From: Anaerolineales bacterium
Lineage (GTDB): Bacteria; Chloroflexota; Anaerolineae; Anaerolineales; UBA6663
Length of the DNA: 9,382 nucleotides
Reading direction: 5' to 3'
Assembly: GCA_017999235.1 (NCBI GenBank)
Contig: JAGOBN010000107.1
Span: forward strand, 1-9,382
Shown: positions 1 through 7,256 of the stretch, piece after piece
Layout: the number at the start of each line of letters is the position of its first letter
Numbering within the stretch: position 1 is the first letter of the stretch
Position numbers and translations under genes: made by a program
The notes under the pieces: generated by a model
The model's database searches: none
Seen by the model: the letters and a program-made list of their open reading frames with translations, nothing else
Told to the model about the DNA's origin: nothing

Positions 1-684
1 CCGCGCACCAAGGCCATTTTGATCGGCTATCCCAACAACCCCACCGGCGGCGTCATGGAGCGCGGCCTCCTGCTCCAGCTCGCGGCCCTGGCCGAACAGC
101 ATGATCTCACCGTCATCTCGGATGAGATTTACGATCGGCTGGTGTACGGCGGCTTTGAGCACGTCTGCTTCGCCAGCCTGCCCGGCATGCGCGCGCGGAC
201 CGTCACGCTGGGCGGCTTCTCCAAGAGCCATGCCATGACCGGCTGGCGGCTGGGCTACGCCGCCGCGCCGGCCGAACTGCTGGGCGCGATGCGCAAGATC
301 CACCAGTACACCATCATGTCCGCGCCCACCCCGGCCCAGTACGCGGCGCTGGCCGCCTTTGAGACCAGCGAGCCGTTTGTGCAGCAGATGGTGGCCGAGT
401 ACGACCGCCGGCGCCGGCTGCTGGTAAACGGCCTCAACGCGCTGGGCCTGGATTGCTTTGAGCCCAAAGGCGCGTTCTACGCCTTCCCGTCCGTGGCCAA
501 GAGCGGCCTGGATGAGACCGCTTTCGCGGACAAACTGCTGGAAGAGGAGCACGTCGCCGTGATCCCGGGCTCGGCCTTTGGCGCCGGCGGCACGGGCTAT
601 GTGCGGCTGTGCTATGCCACGGCCTATGAGAAGATTGAAAAAGCGCTGGAGCGGATGGAAAGCTTCATGCGCCGGCACGGCTGA
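1..684 (+). CDS. Class I/II PLP-dependent aminotransferase, C-terminal part (5' end outside window)
   Basis: The frame is open from base 1 and ends at TGA 682-684, so 227 codons are visible. Family members are about 390 residues, so roughly the first 160 are missing. Numbering from base 1, I see the substrate/cofactor loop YPNNPTGG (residues 10-17) and [11 protein letters not shown], where D41 should pair with the pyridine nitrogen and Y44 should contact PLP. The class I signature [14 protein letters not shown] follows, with K75 as the Schiff-base lysine. R202 in GYVRLCYA should bind the substrate alpha-carboxylate. The enzyme moves an amino group between an amino acid and a 2-oxo acid, typically with glutamate/2-oxoglutarate as one pair. 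Exact substrate (aspartate, aromatic, alanine) cannot be read from this fragment. It precedes gatB by 38 bases on the same strand, suggesting co-transcription. Family assignment is secure; substrate is open. Confidence 0.93.
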   Translation, partial: PRTKAILIGYPNNPTGGVMERGLLLQLAALAEQHDLTVISDEIYDRLVYGGFEHVCFASLPGMRARTVTLGGFSKSHAMTGWRLGYAAAPAELLGAMRKIHQYTIMSAPTPAQYAALAAFETSEPFVQQMVAEYDRRRRLLVNGLNALGLDCFEPKGAFYAFPSVAKSGLDETAFADKLLEEEHVAVIPGSAFGAGGTGYVRLCYATAYEKIEKALERMESFMRRHG

Positions 685-722
685 GCCGGGCTGCCGGGCC
701 GCCCGCGGCGATGGTCATGGTC

Positions 723-2213
723 ATGAACTACGAGCCCGTCATCGGCGTCGAGACGCACGCGGAACTGCTCACCCAGTCTAAGATGTTCTGCGGGTGCGCG
801 GTGGTGGATTCCACCTCCGCGCCGCCCAACAGCGTGGTCTGCCCGGTGTGCGCCGGCCTGCCCGGCACCCTGCCGGTCATTAACGCCCGCGCCGTGGAAT
901 ACGCCCTGCGCGTGGCCCTGGCGCTGAATTGCGAGATCCGGCCGGCCAGCGTCTTCGCGCGCAAGAACTACTTCTACCCGGATCTGCCCAAGGGCTACCA
1001 GATCTCGCAGTACGAGGAACCGTTAGCCGTGAACGGCTGGCTGGACGTGGAGACCGCGGCCGGCCCGCAGCGGGTCCGCATCCGGCGCGTCCATCTGGAA
1101 GAAGACACCGGCAAGCTCAACCATGTGGACGCGCGGCCGGGCGACCCGGAACACTCGCTGGTGGACCTCAACCGGGCCGGCGTGCCGCTCTTGGAGATCG
1201 TCACCGAGCCGGACCTGCACTCGGCCGAAGCCGTCAAAGCCTACGGCGTGGCCCTGCGCGGCCTGCTGCGCTGGCTGGGCGTCAACGCCGGCGATATGGA
1301 GAAGGGCGTCATCCGCTTTGAGCCCAACATCTCGGTGCGGCCGGCCGGCAGCGCCGAACTGCGCACCCGCACCGAACTAAAGAACCTCAACTCCTTCCGC
1401 GCCCTGGAGCGCGGCACGCTCTATGAGATCGAGCGCCAGACCCAGGTCTGGGAGCGCGGCGGCGCGGTGGAGCAGGAAACGCGCGGCTGGGACGAAGCCG
1501 CCGGCGTCACCGTGGCCCAGCGCTCCAAGGAACACGCCCATGATTACCGCTATTTCCCGGAGCCGGACCTGCCGCCGCTGGTGCTGACGCCGGCCTTCAT
1601 CGACCAAGTGCGCGCGGCCCTGCCCGAACTGCCGGCCGCCCGGCGCGCCCGCTTTGAGAGCGCCTATGGCTTGAGCCGCTACGATGCCGCCGTGCTCACC
1701 GAGGAGCGGGCGGCCGCCGACTATTTTGAGCAGGCCGTGGCCGCTCAGCCGCCGGCCGAGCGCCATCCCAAGACGATCGCCAACTGGATCACGGGCGAGC
1801 TCTTCCGGCTGATGAAGGCCTCCGGCCAAAGCCTGACCGGCCTGCCGGTGACGCCCGCCCACCTGGCGGAACTGGCCGGCCTGGTGGCGGCCGGCGCCAT
1901 CAACCTCACCACCGCCAAGGCGGTCCTGGCCGAGACCTTCGCCACCGGCCAGGCGCCGGCGGCGGTGGTGGCCGCCCAGGGGCTGGGGCAGGTGAGCGAC
2001 ACGGCCGCCCTGGAACAGGTGGTGGCCGGCGTGCTGGCCGCCCATCCCCAGCAGGTGGCCACGTATCTCGGCGGCAAGGCCAGCGTGGAGCAGTGGTTTT
2101 TTGGCCAGGTGATGAAGCAGACCCAGGGCCGCGGCAATCCCCAGATCTTGCGCGCGCTCCTGGCCCGCCAACTGGAGATCCTCAAAGCTTCCAGCCCGCC
2201 GGCCAGCCCATAA
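723..2213 (+). CDS. gatB: Aspartyl/glutamyl-tRNA(Asn/Gln) amidotransferase subunit B
   Basis: GatB is the kinase/tRNA-binding subunit of GatCAB. It activates the side-chain carboxylate of misacylated Glu-tRNA(Gln) or Asp-tRNA(Asn) with ATP, and ammonia released from glutamine by GatA completes the amide. The 496-residue product (from ATG 723) begins [15 protein letters not shown], the usual GatB opening. Visible landmarks are H12; the cysteine pairs C23/C25 and C40/C43 (probable zinc site); HLEEDTGKL at 124-132; the family signature [13 protein letters not shown] at 148-160; [13 protein letters not shown] at 216-228; and [17 protein letters not shown] at 268-284. The C-terminal tRNA-binding tail domain ends in [13 protein letters not shown] (461-473). 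ATGs at 711 and 717 are in frame, but the family start favours 723. No clear Shine-Dalgarno sequence precedes any of the three. RFEPNISVR replaces the common RCDxNVSVR form, which I take as a lineage variant. gatA and gatC are not in this window. The gene lies between an aminotransferase and gdhA. Confidence 0.96.
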   Translation: MNYEPVIGVETHAELLTQSKMFCGCAVVDSTSAPPNSVVCPVCAGLPGTLPVINARAVEYALRVALALNCEIRPASVFARKNYFYPDLPKGYQISQYEEPLAVNGWLDVETAAGPQRVRIRRVHLEEDTGKLNHVDARPGDPEHSLVDLNRAGVPLLEIVTEPDLHSAEAVKAYGVALRGLLRWLGVNAGDMEKGVIRFEPNISVRPAGSAELRTRTELKNLNSFRALERGTLYEIERQTQVWERGGAVEQETRGWDEAAGVTVAQRSKEHAHDYRYFPEPDLPPLVLTPAFIDQVRAALPELPAARRARFESAYGLSRYDAAVLTEERAAADYFEQAVAAQPPAERHPKTIANWITGELFRLMKASGQSLTGLPVTPAHLAELAGLVAAGAINLTTAKAVLAETFATGQAPAAVVAAQGLGQVSDTAALEQVVAGVLAAHPQQVATYLGGKASVEQWFFGQVMKQTQGRGNPQILRALLARQLEILKASSPPASP

Positions 2214-2248
2214 GCCGGCGGCGCTGATGACCCATCCCCCTCTCACCC

Positions 2249-2253
2249 AGGAG
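2249..2253 (+). promoter_or_regulatory. Shine-Dalgarno site of gdhA (AGGAG)
   Basis: AGGAG lies 8 bases upstream of ATG 2262, a near-ideal spacing. It overlaps an in-frame GTG at 2253, which makes that GTG an unlikely start and fixes the gdhA start at 2262. It is the only strong ribosome-binding site I see in front of the plus-strand genes. Confidence 0.7.
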
Positions 2254-2261
2254 TGTCGTGC

Positions 2262-3551
2262 ATGACGACCAAGAGCTTCAATCCCTTTGAAGTCGCCCAA
2301 AGCCAATTCGATTCCGTGGCCGATCATCTCAACCTGGACGCGCATGTGCGCGCCATCTTGCGCTGGCCGCTGCGCGAATTTCGCTTTCAGATCCCGGTGC
2401 GGATGGACGATGGCTCCATCCGCGTGTTCTTTGGTTACCGCGTGCAGCACAACGACGCGCGCGGGCCGGCGAAGGGCGGCATCCGTTTCCACCCCAACGA
2501 GACGCTGGACACGGTGCGCGCCCTGGCCATGTGGATGACGTGGAAGTGCGCGGTGGCCGATCTCCCGCTGGGCGGCGGCAAGGGCGGGGTGGTGCTGGAC
2601 CCCTCGGGTTTGTCGGTCAGCGAGAAGGAGCGCCTGTGCCGCGGCTGGATCGGCGGGATCTGGAAGAACCTCGGCCCGCGCAGTGATGTGCCGGCCCCGG
2701 ACGTGGGTACCACGCCGCAGATGATGGGCTGGATGATGGACGAATACTCCCGGCTGGCCGGCCAGTACACGCCCGGCGTCATCACCGGCAAGCCGGTGGG
2801 CAGCGGCGGCTCGCTGGGCCGCACGGAGGCCACGGGCTTTGGCGTGGTCTACACCCTGCGCGAGGCGATGAAACATCTCCGGCTCGACCCCCAGCGCTGC
2901 ACGGCCGCCATCCAGGGCTTCGGCAATGTGGCCCAGTACGCGGCCCAGGCGTTCACCGAGCAGCTCGGCGGCCGGGTGGTGGCCATTTCCTGCTACGACC
3001 GCAATGACAAGACCGCCCACACCTATTTCAAAGCGGACGGCATCGACCCGCGCTTCCTGCAGTCCATCACCGATCAATACGGCACGGTGGATCAGGCGCG
3101 GGCCAAGGCCGCCGGCTACCAACTGCTGCCGGGCGAGGCCTGGATCGGCCAGGACGTGGATGTGCTCATCCCGGCCGCGCTGGAGGGCCAGGTGACGGGC
3201 GCCACCGTCACCCGGATCAGCCCGCAGGTGAAGATCCTGGCCGAGGGCGCCAATGGCCCTTCCACACCGGAAGCCGACGCCTACCTGAAAGAGCGCGGCG
3301 TCTTCGTGATCCCGGACGTGCTGTGCAACGCCGGCGGCGTCACCGTCTCGTACTTTGAGAGCGTCCAGAACGATTACAATTACTACTGGGAACATGACGA
3401 AGTTCTGCGGCGCCTGGATGTGAAGATCACGCGCGCCTTCCAGGGCGTGCTGGATATGGCCGTTAAGCGCTCGGTCTATATGCGCGAGGCCGCCTACATG
3501 CTGGCCATCGACCGGGTGGTCCGGGCCATGGAACTGCGCGGCTGGGTATAG
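2262..3551 (+). CDS. gdhA: Glu/Leu/Phe/Val dehydrogenase, probably glutamate dehydrogenase
   Basis: This 429-residue enzyme should interconvert glutamate and 2-oxoglutarate plus ammonia using NAD(P). Length fits hexameric glutamate dehydrogenases (about 420-450) better than leucine dehydrogenases (about 365). The N-terminal substrate domain shows GPAKGGIRFHP (K71), MTWK (K95) and the active-site signature LPLGGGKGGVVLDP with catalytic K107. PAPDVGTTPQMM follows, with D147 as the probable catalytic acid, then GGSLGRTEATGFGV (182-195). The Rossmann domain begins GFGNVAQYAA (219-228). DVLIPAALEGQ (300-310), EGANGPSTPEAD (328-339) and CNAGGVTVSYFESVQN (355-370, S363 near substrate) complete the fold. 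Two subfamily marks are AISCYDRNDK (241-250), at the strand that reads the coenzyme ribose, and SYFES in place of the commoner SYFEW. Coenzyme choice is therefore uncertain. It follows gatB by 48 bases and is closed by a terminator, so it is probably the last gene of its operon. Family certain; glutamate as substrate likely. Confidence 0.95.
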   Translation: MTTKSFNPFEVAQSQFDSVADHLNLDAHVRAILRWPLREFRFQIPVRMDDGSIRVFFGYRVQHNDARGPAKGGIRFHPNETLDTVRALAMWMTWKCAVADLPLGGGKGGVVLDPSGLSVSEKERLCRGWIGGIWKNLGPRSDVPAPDVGTTPQMMGWMMDEYSRLAGQYTPGVITGKPVGSGGSLGRTEATGFGVVYTLREAMKHLRLDPQRCTAAIQGFGNVAQYAAQAFTEQLGGRVVAISCYDRNDKTAHTYFKADGIDPRFLQSITDQYGTVDQARAKAAGYQLLPGEAWIGQDVDVLIPAALEGQVTGATVTRISPQVKILAEGANGPSTPEADAYLKERGVFVIPDVLCNAGGVTVSYFESVQNDYNYYWEHDEVLRRLDVKITRAFQGVLDMAVKRSVYMREAAYMLAIDRVVRAMELRGWV

Positions 3552-3570
3552 CCGCGCCGCCGCACATTGC

Positions 3571-3601
3571 CGCCGGTCAGCCTGGGCTGGCCGGCGTTTT
3601 T
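3571..3601 (+). terminator. Rho-independent terminator after gdhA
   Basis: An 11-base-pair GC-rich stem (3571-3581 pairing with 3586-3596, one T-G wobble) closes a 4-base loop and runs into TTTTTATTT. It lies 20 bases after the gdhA stop and should end the aminotransferase-gatB-gdhA transcript. It sits 39 bases before the next start codon, so the next gene needs its own promoter or read-through. Confidence 0.85.
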
Positions 3602-3627
3602 ATTTCCGGCCGGCCGCGCACCTCGGC

Positions 3628-3633
3628 TACAAT
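3628..3633 (+). promoter_or_regulatory. Candidate -10 element (TACAAT) placed for a leaderless transcript
   Basis: TACAAT matches the sigma-70 -10 consensus at five of six positions in a GC-rich stretch directly after a terminator. It ends 6 bases before ATG 3640, so transcription would start at or very near the start codon. I find no convincing -35 hexamer at 16-19 bases upstream, and no Shine-Dalgarno sequence precedes the gene. The call rests on position and composition only. Confidence 0.35.
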
Positions 3634-3639
3634 TGCCGC

Positions 3640-5970
3640 ATGCCCGAATTTCCCGTCGAACCGCCCAAGATTCTCGCGCTTTACCTGCAAATTTCGCAGT
3701 ACCCGATCTTGGCGCATCAGATCCGCCGGCGCATGCGGGACGAGCTCTACCGGCGCGGCGTGATTACGCCGGCCCGCCTGGAGCAGGAAGCGCGGGATAA
3801 GGCCGTGCTCTCCCAGCAGCGCGAGGGGCTGGTGGACCCGTTTGGAGAGGAAGATTCGTCCGCCTGGGAACAGCGCCTGCAGCAGATCCGCGACCACCTG
3901 ACCGATTTTTACTTTGCCTACAACCTGCCGCTGGAATTGTTCCACCGCATTGTCGAGGAGCTGCTGGCCGGCCGGCGCAGCGCCCTGCCGGATAAATCGC
4001 CCTCCTGGGATGAGATCACGCTGACCTTCAACCCGGAACTGGCGCCGGTGGATCTGCTGATCCGCAAGATCGAGCAGTACGCCAGTGTGCCGCTGGAGGA
4101 GCGCTCGCGCGTCCAGCACCACATTGAGGAGATGAACGTGGTGCTGATCAAGGCCCTGATCAGCGACCAGCTCAGTTTTGTGGGCGTGGCCAAAAAGTGG
4201 CTGGACGCCGAAGACTTCCAGTTCATCCTGGCGCGCCGCATCGGCAGCGGCAAGATCGGCGGCAAGGCGGCCGGCATGCTGCTGGCCTGGAAGATCCTGC
4301 ACAAGGCCGCGCCGCAGCTGCTGCCCCAGCTGCGCCTGCCGCGCTCGTATTTCATCGGCGCGGACGTGTTCTATGAGTATCTGGCCCTCAACAAGGTAGA
4401 GTACATCAACCAGAAGTACAAGGCCGCCGAGCAGGTGCGGGCCGATTATCCGCAGATCCGGGCCGAATACGAGCAGGGCCGTTTTCCGGAGGAGATCGCG
4501 GACGCGCTGCGCGATATTCTGCGCGAGGTGGGCGACCGGCCGCTGATCGTGCGCTCGTCCAGCCTGCTGGAGGACAACTTCGGGACCTCGTTCGCCGGCA
4601 AGTACGACAGCTACTTCTGTCCCAACCAGGGGACGCTCAAAGAGAACCTGCGCGATCTGACGCTGGCCATCCGCCGCATCTACGCCAGCGTCTACAGCCC
4701 GGACGCCCTGATCTACCGCCGGCGCATGGGCCTGCTGGATTACGACGAGCGCATGGCCATCCTGCTGCAGGAGGTCCAGGGCGAGATCTACCACGATTAC
4801 TTCTTCCCGACCCTGGCCGGCGTGGCCTTCAGCCGCAGCCCCATCGTCTGGAGCCCGCGCCTGCGCCGCGAGGAGGGCTTCCTGCGGCTGGTGCTGGGCT
4901 TGGGCACGCGGGCGGTGGAGCGCGTGGGCGAGGATTACCCGCGCCTGCTGTTCCTCAGCCATCCGCAGCTGCGCCCGGAGACCACGCCGGCCGCCATCGC
5001 CCACTACTCCCAGCGGCTGATGGACGTGATCGACCTGGAGAGCAACACCCTGCGGACCGTGCCGGTGCGCGAAGCGCTGGACCTGGATTTTCCGGCCCTG
5101 CGCTGGACGGCCTCGGTGTGGGAGGACGAGACGCTCCTGCCGCTCAAGAGCCTCAGCCCGCGGATCACGGCCGACAACCTGGTGTTGACGTTTGACGCGC
5201 TCATCCAGCGCACCGATTTTGTGCCGTTGGTCAAAAACGTGCTCAGCACGTTGGCTCACAACTATGGCTTTCCGGTGGATGTGGAGTTCACGGCCGCCCT
5301 GCGGCCGGCGCCCGGCGGCGCGCGGCCGAACGTTGAGTTCAGCCTGCTGCAGTGCCGGCCGCAAAGCACCGGCGCGCGCGGCGAAACGGTGCGCGTCCCC
5401 ACCGACCTGCCGGCCGCCGACCAGCTCTTCCTGACCACCCGCATGGTCCCCCAGGGCCACGTGAGTCAGGTGGAATACATCCTGTACGTGGCGCCGGAGG
5501 TGTATGACGGCGCGGACGCTCAGCGCCGGCAGGCTATTGCCCGCCTGATCGGGCAGCTTAACAAGCGGCTGGAAGGCCAGGCCTTTATCCTGATCGGGCC
5601 GGGCCGCTGGGGGTCCTCCAATATCCAGCTGGGGGTGCCAGTTTCCTACGCCGATATCTTCAACGCGCGCGCGCTGGTGGAGCTCTCCATGGGCCGCGGC
5701 GCGGCGGCGCCCGAGCCGTCGTACGGCACGCACTTTTTCCAGGATTTGGTGGAGACCAACATCCACCCGCTGGCGATCTATCCGGATGAGCCGGGCGATT
5801 TCCTGAACCGGGGCTTCCTGGACAGCGCCCAGGATCGGCTGGCCGAGTTCGCGGGCGGCGAGGCGGCCGGCGTCCGGGTCATCCGGGTGTCGGCCGAGCG
5901 GCCCGGCCAGACGCTGGAGATCGCCATGGACGGCGAAAAGGCGCTGGCCTATTTCGCCACGGCCGAGTAG
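3640..5970 (+). CDS. PEP/pyruvate-binding (PPDK N-terminal type) ATP-grasp protein lacking the phosphohistidine domain
   Basis: A 776-residue soluble protein of unknown role, with no signal peptide or membrane helix. Residues 1 to about 195 match no domain I recognise and look helical and charged. The ATP-binding core spans about 200-575, in the order seen in PEP synthase and pyruvate phosphate dikinase: GKIGGKAAG (204-212), VRSSSLLED (304-312) with SFAGKYDS (317-324), LLQEVQ (375-380), AGVAFSRSP (393-401), GLGT (420-423), and LLQCRPQ (569-575), the usual end of this domain. After that point PEP synthases carry a swivel domain with a TSHxA-type catalytic histidine and then a PEP-binding barrel. 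Both are absent. Instead residues about 580-776 hold QGHVSQVEYILYV (605-617), IGPGRWGSSN (652-661), LGVPVSYADI, and SYGTHFFQDL (694-703). I recall similar proteins annotated only as 'PEP/pyruvate-binding domain-containing'. ATP binding is well supported; the acceptor is unknown. It precedes dnaN by 73 bases on the same strand. Confidence 0.85.
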   Translation: MPEFPVEPPKILALYLQISQYPILAHQIRRRMRDELYRRGVITPARLEQEARDKAVLSQQREGLVDPFGEEDSSAWEQRLQQIRDHLTDFYFAYNLPLELFHRIVEELLAGRRSALPDKSPSWDEITLTFNPELAPVDLLIRKIEQYASVPLEERSRVQHHIEEMNVVLIKALISDQLSFVGVAKKWLDAEDFQFILARRIGSGKIGGKAAGMLLAWKILHKAAPQLLPQLRLPRSYFIGADVFYEYLALNKVEYINQKYKAAEQVRADYPQIRAEYEQGRFPEEIADALRDILREVGDRPLIVRSSSLLEDNFGTSFAGKYDSYFCPNQGTLKENLRDLTLAIRRIYASVYSPDALIYRRRMGLLDYDERMAILLQEVQGEIYHDYFFPTLAGVAFSRSPIVWSPRLRREEGFLRLVLGLGTRAVERVGEDYPRLLFLSHPQLRPETTPAAIAHYSQRLMDVIDLESNTLRTVPVREALDLDFPALRWTASVWEDETLLPLKSLSPRITADNLVLTFDALIQRTDFVPLVKNVLSTLAHNYGFPVDVEFTAALRPAPGGARPNVEFSLLQCRPQSTGARGETVRVPTDLPAADQLFLTTRMVPQGHVSQVEYILYVAPEVYDGADAQRRQAIARLIGQLNKRLEGQAFILIGPGRWGSSNIQLGVPVSYADIFNARALVELSMGRGAAAPEPSYGTHFFQDLVETNIHPLAIYPDEPGDFLNRGFLDSAQDRLAEFAGGEAAGVRVIRVSAERPGQTLEIAMDGEKALAYFATAE

Positions 5971-5976
5971 CCGGGC

Positions 5977-6004
5977 TTGTCTCTGCCGCGAGTCGTTGTA
6001 TACT
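5977..6004 (+). promoter_or_regulatory. Candidate sigma-70-type promoter of dnaN
   Basis: TTGTCT (5977-5982) and TATACT (5999-6004) are separated by 16 bases. They match the -35 and -10 consensus at four and five of six positions. Transcription would start near 6011, giving a leader of about 33 bases before ATG 6044. This AT-richer patch (5990-6030) stands out from its surroundings. There is no terminator between the upstream gene and dnaN, so read-through could also supply transcript. Confidence 0.45.
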
Positions 6005-6043
6005 CCTCCCACATCCTTCCTTAAATTCACACCGGACCCGGCT

Positions 6044-7177
6044 ATGAAAGTTTCCTGCCTGCAAGAAAACCTCGCCAAAGGCCTGAGCCTTGTTTCCCGC
6101 GCCGTGGCCGCGCGCAGCACCCTGCCGGTGCTCGGCAATATTCTGCTGGCCACGGATAATGGCCGGCTGCGCCTCTCGGCCACCAACCTGGAACTTGGGA
6201 TCACCTGCTGGATTGGGGCCAAGATCGAGGACGAAGGCTCCATCACCCTGCCGGCCAAGACGCTGGTGGACATGGTTAACACCCTGCCCCCGGATAATGT
6301 CCAGCTCAGCCTGAGCGCGCGCACGCAGACCGTCAACTTGAGCTGCGGCCGCATCAAAGCCAGCATCAAGGGCCTGGACGCGCAGGAGTTCCCGGCCATC
6401 CCGCTGGCGGACATTGACGCCGCCCTGCAGCTCAATGTCGAAGATCTGCGCGAGATGATCGCGGCCGTGATCTTCGCGGCGGCCACGGACGAGGCGCGCC
6501 CGATCCTGACCGGCGTGCTGGCCCGCCTGGAAGGCAGCACGGTCACCCTGGCGGCTTCGGACGGCTTCCGGGTGGCGGAGCGCACGGCCCGGCTCTCGAC
6601 GCCGGCCGACGAGCCGGTGACCGCCATCATCCCGGCCCGGGCCCTGGCCGAGCTGGGCCGGGTGATCAACGCGCAGGATCCGGTCTATATGCACTTGCCG
6701 CCTGGCCGCGGCCAGGTGATCTTCCACCACGGCAACGTCGAGCTGGTCTCCCAGTTGATCGAAGGCGCGTTCCCGGTTTATCAGAACATCATCCCCAAGA
6801 GCTACCGCACGCGGGCCGTGGTCTCCACTGAGGAGTTCCGCAAGGCCTGCAAGTCGTCGGACATCATCGCGCGCGAAGCCGCCCACACCACGCGCCTGAA
6901 GGTCAAGCCGGGCGAGGATAGTTTGGTGCCCGGCCACGTCATCATCACCGCCACCGCCGCCGAGACCGGCGACAACGTGGCCGAACTGGACGCGACCATC
7001 GAGGGCGAAGCGGTGGAGATCGCCTTCAACGTCAAATACCTGGTGGATGTGCTGGGCATCATCGACACCCCCAATGTGGCGCTGGAGACCTCGGCCTCCA
7101 CCAGCCCGGGCGTCATCCGGCCGGTGGGCCGCGACGACTACGTGTATGTGGTCATGCCCATGCACCTCGGCCGCTAA
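6044..7177 (+). CDS. dnaN: DNA polymerase III subunit beta (sliding clamp)
   Basis: The beta clamp is a dimeric ring that encircles DNA and tethers the replicative polymerase, ligase, MutS and other partners through a hydrophobic pocket. The 377-residue product has normal family length and the usual three topologically similar domains (about 1-120, 130-250, 255-377). The opening MKVSCLQENLAKGLSLVSRAV with STLPVLGNILLAT is typical, and fixes the start at ATG 6044 rather than the in-frame TTG at 5996. Further landmarks are SATNLELGI (45-53), DEARPILTGVLARLEG, LAASDGFRVAERTA, LIEGAFPVYQNIIP, and FNVKYLVDVLGII. The C-terminus VVMPMHLGR corresponds to the conserved MPM-R/H-L end, which lines the partner pocket. 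No Shine-Dalgarno sequence is visible. dnaA and recF, its common neighbours, are not in this window; an ATP-grasp protein lies upstream and a convergent gene downstream. Confidence 0.97.
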   Translation: MKVSCLQENLAKGLSLVSRAVAARSTLPVLGNILLATDNGRLRLSATNLELGITCWIGAKIEDEGSITLPAKTLVDMVNTLPPDNVQLSLSARTQTVNLSCGRIKASIKGLDAQEFPAIPLADIDAALQLNVEDLREMIAAVIFAAATDEARPILTGVLARLEGSTVTLAASDGFRVAERTARLSTPADEPVTAIIPARALAELGRVINAQDPVYMHLPPGRGQVIFHHGNVELVSQLIEGAFPVYQNIIPKSYRTRAVVSTEEFRKACKSSDIIAREAAHTTRLKVKPGEDSLVPGHVIITATAAETGDNVAELDATIEGEAVEIAFNVKYLVDVLGIIDTPNVALETSASTSPGVIRPVGRDDYVYVVMPMHLGR

Positions 7178-7197
7178 ACGCCGCTTTCTCTGAGATC

Positions 7198-7229
7198 AAA
7201 AACACCCGCCGGCGCCGGCGGGTGTTTTA
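7198..7229. terminator. Bidirectional terminator between dnaN and the propeller gene
   Basis: Bases 7199-7228 form a perfect 30-base palindrome with a GC-rich core centred on GGCGCC. It has five A's on its left side (7198-7202) and four T's on its right (7225-7228). Read on either strand it gives a GC hairpin followed by a U-run. It starts 21 bases after the dnaN stop and 28 bases after the stop of the minus-strand gene, so one element can end both convergent transcripts. Confidence 0.9.
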
Positions 7230-7256
7230 TTTGCGGCTGGGGCACGATCTGGGCGC

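Noticed and set aside
685..710. GC-rich imperfect hairpin between the aminotransferase and gatB.
   Set aside because: Pairing needs a bulge and no T-run follows. It is probably chance symmetry in very GC-rich sequence and would not end transcription.
1377..3395. A 672-codon open frame on the minus strand, antisense to gatB and gdhA.
   Set aside because: Same reason: it mirrors clear genes, has no domain signature, and spans the gatB-gdhA gap including the gdhA ribosome-binding site.
5971..6043. Possible replication origin next to dnaN.
   Set aside because: The stretch is only 73 bases, I find no DnaA-box-like TTATNCACA, and dnaA is not adjacent. The AT-rich patch is better explained as a promoter.
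3577..6669. A 1030-codon open frame on the minus strand, antisense to the ATP-grasp gene and most of dnaN.
   Set aside because: It crosses two well-supported plus-strand genes and their intergenic gap. Its product is Arg/Ala/Gly/His-rich with no recognisable motif, as expected of an antisense frame in GC-rich coding DNA where stop codons are rare.
5879..7165. A 428-codon minus-strand open frame opposite dnaN.
   Set aside because: It is the antisense shadow of dnaN, with low-complexity composition and no plausible start region.
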